From JAYGED01 sp046582565 (lineage in GTDB: Bacteria; Pseudomonadota; Alphaproteobacteria; JAAXGF01), in contig JAYGED010000235.1 of NCBI GenBank assembly GCA_046582565.1, forward strand, positions 1 through 35,271: a stretch of 35,271 nucleotides of DNA, written 5' to 3'. Made by a program: the position numbers and the translations under genes. Below the pieces are notes generated by a model. The model saw nothing but the letters and a program-made list of their open reading frames with translations. It did no database searches and had not been told where the DNA came from. Position 1 is the stretch's first letter; the number at the start of each line of letters is the position of its first letter. Below are positions 32,188-35,271 of this stretch, piece by piece.

Positions 32188-33177
32188 TCAATAGATTGGC
32201 TTCAATTGTACGCCGAATGACCTGAGATCGGATTTAAAGCTTAGGAACGAGACAACCAGAAGCGTGTCGTCGCCGTTGGAGCCCTCATCGTCGACGTCAT
32301 ATTCCCTGATTGACGAAAAGCGCACGTCATCGACGAAATTCTGATTGAGGTTCCAGGGCGCGTTGCCGGTGCTGTTGGCGCGGTGGTTTGCGTCGCGCAT
32401 ATAAAGCAGATTGATGCTGTTGTTGGGGTTGATGTTGTCTCCGGTGGCGATCAGCACGAAGACGTTCTGGGCGCTCAGAATGTCACTTTCGCTACCATTC
32501 GCCTTGATGTCGGGGCCGCGGCGCAGCTCGAGCAGATTGTCCGGAAGCGAGACGCCAACGTCAGAGAAACCTGTGTCGGGCGGAGCCCCCGCCGCCAGCA
32601 CGCCATCGACCTCATAAAGGCCGAGACTGCCGCCAGAGGGCGTGTAATAGAGATAAATCGTGCTCGCCGTGTCGTCGTAAGACACCCGTTGGTTCCAGTT
32701 CTCGTTCTTGTCGCTGGCGTCGCAGTCTGAGCCGAAATCGGCGTATTGGCTGGCGACATCATACTGGATGCGCAGACCCTGGCCGTCGCGGAAATTGTCT
32801 CCCAGGTCGAGATCGGTCCAGAGCAGGTCGCCGGCACGGGCGTTGTTCTTGGCGACCCCGGTGTCGGTATAGCCGATGCTGCCGTTCTGATCCGTATTGG
32901 CCATGCCGCCTTCCCAATCGGCGGCGAACGGCAAACAGCCGTTGTTCCTCGCGGCGTAACGATTCAACGCTTCGTGAGCGGTGTCCAGGATGGATTTATT
33001 CTGCAGGACCCGAATGGTGTCCATCGAGGAGCTAACCGTGCCGACGACCGGTACCATGATCGCGCCGCCGACGGCCAGGCTGAAGACCAGCTCGAGCATC
33101 GATGCACCCTTCTGGTTCTTGCGCCTGTTGCGGCGACACGTTGGGCCGTTGGTAGATTTTGAAACGCCAGTGGTCAT
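32188..33177 (-). CDS. Prepilin-like / type II secretion pseudopilin-like protein
   Basis: A 329-aa exported protein with a class III (prepilin) leader: a basic 24-residue stretch ending QKG, then ASMLELVFSLAVGGAIMVPV, a hydrophobic helix with Glu at position +5. The cut would fall after Gly, by the prepilin peptidase. The mature domain is polar and rich in Asn and Asp, with two Cys (NNGCLPF, GSDCDAS) that could form a disulfide. The segment DTAHEALNRYAARNNGCLPF resembles a family of proteobacterial pseudopilin-like proteins. The start at ATG 33177 is chosen over TTG 33186. No pilus or secretion genes are in the window, so it is an orphan here. Confidence 0.75.
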   Translation of the reverse strand: MTTGVSKSTNGPTCRRNRRKNQKGASMLELVFSLAVGGAIMVPVVGTVSSSMDTIRVLQNKSILDTAHEALNRYAARNNGCLPFAADWEGGMANTDQNGSIGYTDTGVAKNNARAGDLLWTDLDLGDNFRDGQGLRIQYDVASQYADFGSDCDASDKNENWNQRVSYDDTASTIYLYYTPSGGSLGLYEVDGVLAAGAPPDTGFSDVGVSLPDNLLELRRGPDIKANGSESDILSAQNVFVLIATGDNINPNNSINLLYMRDANHRANSTGNAPWNLNQNFVDDVRFSSIREYDVDDEGSNGDDTLLVVSFLSFKSDLRSFGVQLKPIY

Positions 33178-33394
33178 GTCAAACAAATTAATTCAATTCT
33201 AATACGCAAATTTGGTACTCGGCTTGACCCGTAATTTAGCGATCTTCGACATCTCCGCGTCTCGCAACGGAGTAATGAGTAGTCGTTTCGGTGTTTTGAG
33301 GAACGACGGCGCCAATGGGTATGTTGGTTAACCGCTCAGTGACACGAATGTCCATGAATTGCCATCTGCAGACATACAACTAATAGATCATACC

Positions 33395-34687
33395 CTATTC
33401 TTTGACCGCGTAAATCTGCACGGGCGCTTGCCTCCCCTTAACTCGCTGTTCCGGTAGAGACTGTAGAAGAATATCGGCAGGCAGGTGCTTCTTCACGGCA
33501 TCAGATATCAACAACGTCTCACCGACGGACTTACACGTATCCTGAATTCGGCTAGCGACGTTAACGGTGTCGCCGATCACAGTGTACTCGAGTCGATCTT
33601 CGGTTCCGATGTTGCCCGCGATGACGGGGCCAAAGTGAATACCGATCCCGTGTCGGATTTTGGCTAAGCTACGACGTTCGCGATCGACGTTGAGTTCGGC
33701 CAACGCAGTGCTCATTGCCAAGCCAGCACGAACCGACCGTTCCGCATCATCATCGCTCGGGTCTGGTGTGCCGAAGGTGACCATGATGGCATCACCGATG
33801 AACTTGTCGATCGTACCGCCAAAAGAGAAAATCACCTCGACCATGTGCGTATGATACTGGGACAGAAATCTGACCACTTCCGACGGCGGCAGGTTTTCAG
33901 TGATGGTGGTGAAGTCGCGAATATCGCAGAACATGACAGCCACCTCCTGAGTGCGGCCGCCAAGGCCGAGCAGCGTGTCGCCTTCGCTGGAAATTCGAGA
34001 GACAACGCCGGGTGAGAAATATCTCCCGAGATGGGCATTGGCGACTTCAAGCCGGACGCCCTGAACAACGGTCCGACGTGCGATATATGTGAGATAGCCC
34101 ATTGCCGCGCCGGTGACGGCAATGATCAGCATGCTGACCAGTACCAACTCCAGGCTGAGCGCCGGCCCCATTGCTGAATCGACAAATTCCGATGAGACGA
34201 TGGTGCGCGGTTCATTCAGTACATAGACAAGAAGGGCAACATGAACACAGATGCCGCCGGCGGCAACGACGAGAGGATAAAGCGGACGAATTGCCAATGC
34301 GTTGAGCGCGACGATCCCGAGTGTGATCACCGTAATCTGCGTTTTCAGCATATAGGCCGGTGGCACGTCGCTACCGCCGACTGACAAGTACCAGATGACA
34401 GGGAGCGCGCTCAAAACCGCAATATCAATCACGCATCCTGCCAGCCCTATCGTTCCCACAGCCGTGCGACGGGCCAACAGATAAAGGGAAGCCCCGATCG
34501 CAATAAGCACGAACGCGAAGATCACTGTCGTGGCGATCTTTTCGAACGGACTAACGCCGATGATCCAAACCGTCGCCACCACGATCAGCACAAATAGACC
34601 GCGCATGATGGTAAGAGTGCGAACACCCTGACGTTCGCGTTCGAAGAGAAGTTCTTTGGATTGAGTTGCTCGGTTCGCCTGGTTCAT
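33395..34687 (-). CDS. Membrane-bound class III adenylate/guanylate cyclase
   Basis: A 430-aa membrane nucleotide cyclase. Residues about 25-220 hold six hydrophobic helices, a MASE-like sensor part with no recognisable ligand motif. A short helix (LEVANAHLGRYFSPGVVSRI) leads to the catalytic domain at about 245-425. Metal-binding Asp residues are in MFCDIRDFTTI and FIGDAIMVTFG; the base-recognising Lys is in GTIDKFIGD, with Asp/Thr in YTVIGDTVNVASRI, and the transition-state Asn and Arg are in NVASRI, all pointing to an active cAMP-forming enzyme. It makes cAMP in response to a membrane signal. Its own transcript; the 208 bases downstream (33187-33394) contain no gene I recognise. Confidence 0.92.
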   Translation of the reverse strand: MNQANRATQSKELLFERERQGVRTLTIMRGLFVLIVVATVWIIGVSPFEKIATTVIFAFVLIAIGASLYLLARRTAVGTIGLAGCVIDIAVLSALPVIWYLSVGGSDVPPAYMLKTQITVITLGIVALNALAIRPLYPLVVAAGGICVHVALLVYVLNEPRTIVSSEFVDSAMGPALSLELVLVSMLIIAVTGAAMGYLTYIARRTVVQGVRLEVANAHLGRYFSPGVVSRISSEGDTLLGLGGRTQEVAVMFCDIRDFTTITENLPPSEVVRFLSQYHTHMVEVIFSFGGTIDKFIGDAIMVTFGTPDPSDDDAERSVRAGLAMSTALAELNVDRERRSLAKIRHGIGIHFGPVIAGNIGTEDRLEYTVIGDTVNVASRIQDTCKSVGETLLISDAVKKHLPADILLQSLPEQRVKGRQAPVQIYAVKE

Positions 34688-34815
34688 ACGGTTACGTTAG
34701 CGTTGCGTGACCGCAAACGCTACAGTTCGGCATTCGAATGTCCTTCGAGTGCGGTTTGATGAGGGCCGTCAAAAAGAACTGAATTGAGGGACAACGCCAT
34801 AATGGGAGGGGCCGT

Positions 34816-35076
34816 GTGAAAAGCAGCGTTTACTTTCTCTTCGCCGCGTTCTGGGGCGCCGCGCTGCTCGGCGTCCTTGCCTTACGCCAGCCCCTGGAGG
34901 TGCTCATGCGGGCTCATGTCGTGGCGCCGATGTTCCACAAAAATCCCGGCAAAATCACGCGCATTCTATACGGCATCGTCGCCTGTCTGCTTGTCGTGCT
35001 GGTCGTGGAGAGCCTCCTCATCGGCATCACCTGGTTGAAAATCGAAGCGCTCCTCGCCAACTTCTCCAGCATCTGA
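34816..35076 (+). CDS. Small membrane protein of unknown function
   Basis: An 86-aa protein with GTG start preceded by GGGAGGGG. Two hydrophobic helices are evident, about residues 5-23 (VYFLFAAFWGAALLGVLAL) and 50-72 (ILYGIVACLLVVLVVESLLI), linked by a basic loop (MRAHVVAPMFHKNPGKITR). I do not recognise it. It is divergent from the cyclase gene, whose start is 128 bases away, and could share a regulatory region with it. Confidence 0.65.
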   Translation: MKSSVYFLFAAFWGAALLGVLALRQPLEVLMRAHVVAPMFHKNPGKITRILYGIVACLLVVLVVESLLIGITWLKIEALLANFSSI

Positions 35077-35125
35077 GGCTGTCCCGGGCGCTGGCGAAAG
35101 GGCGCTAAAGCTGATTGCCAGCGGA

Positions 35126-35197
35126 GTCCGCTTGGGGTCAGCAACGGACATTCCGCGATAACCCTCCGAATGTCCGCTTCGGGGGTAAAGCGGACAT
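35126..35197. repeat. Dispersed repeat with two GTCCGCTT...GCGGACAT-like units
   Basis: Two related units: 35126-35152 (GTCCGCTTGGGGTCAGCAAC, then GGACATT) and 35170-35197, where ATGTCCGCTT pairs perfectly with AAGCGGACAT around an 8-base loop. In rhizobial and related genomes a similar tract is often mis-called as short genes reading ADPKRT or PEADI; both readings occur here on the minus strand (ADPKRTPL, TPEADIRRVI). This is family recognition from memory and needs a genome search. Confidence 0.5.
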
Positions 35198-35271
35198 CGT
35201 GGTTTTGTTCGAGTGATTGATGATTTGCCCGTATCACTCGTACTATAATCTGATCATTCGCGAAACGAACG

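Noticed and set aside
33187..33394. tRNA or structured RNA in the gap between the prepilin and cyclase genes
   Set aside because: I found no TΨC-like motif or acceptor pairing by eye; nothing supportable.

Overview
The window is about 35 kb of GC-rich DNA (roughly 60-65% by eye) that reads as an alphaproteobacterial chromosome. The signs are a TAXI-type TRAP transporter with a fused permease, a HutF-type histidine pathway, three non-pyrrolysine MttB-family methyltransferases, and intergenic palindromes of alphaproteobacterial type. A Rhodospirillales-like free-living heterotroph is plausible, but I cannot place the genus. There is no rRNA, tRNA, CRISPR array, integrase or intact insertion sequence that I can see.

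Region 1 (1-3891): the end of an Mla/MCE lipid-transport operon (ATPase, MlaD-like protein, auxiliary lipoprotein), converging on a GNAT acetyltransferase / C45 peptidase pair. Region 2 (3972-9190): a TAXI-TRAP operon. Its first, canonical binding-protein gene is broken twice (a TGA where Cys is expected, and a frameshift). It is followed by an intact divergent paralog, a fused DctQM permease and a UspA protein. Region 3 (9202-13316): a three-gene minus-strand operon (cytochrome P460 with a Cys-Asn-Pro-Cys repeat region, rhodanese, small cytochrome c). Next to it lie a secreted SUMF1-fold protein, an unrecognised conserved protein and a second, tiny exported protein made almost entirely of CNPC repeats.

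Region 4 (13556-20830): histidine utilisation genes hutU, hutI, hutF and hutH, arranged in several transcription units with an AhpD-like protein and a glutathione S-transferase. hutG and hutC are not present. Region 5 (20843-31923): a sarcosine-oxidase-like FAD enzyme directly upstream of hutH, three MttB paralogs with mosaic near-identical C-terminal DNA, a class I glutamine amidotransferase, an MFS transporter, a fatty-acid-desaturase/cupin pair, a GFA (CENP-V) protein and a PhnD-like binding protein without a signal peptide. Region 6 (32188-35271): an orphan prepilin-like protein, a membrane class III adenylate/guanylate cyclase, a small membrane protein and a dispersed repeat at the right edge.

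The most interesting reading, which is inference, joins regions 4 and 5: methyl removal from a quaternary amine (MttB), oxidative N-demethylation (FAD enzyme), formaldehyde handling (GFA, GST), and an imidazole-ring pathway to N-formylglutamate. A methylated histidine such as hercynine would tie these together, but simple neighbourhood is the null hypothesis. The second point of interest is the pair of CNPC-repeat exported proteins flanking the SUMF1-fold gene.
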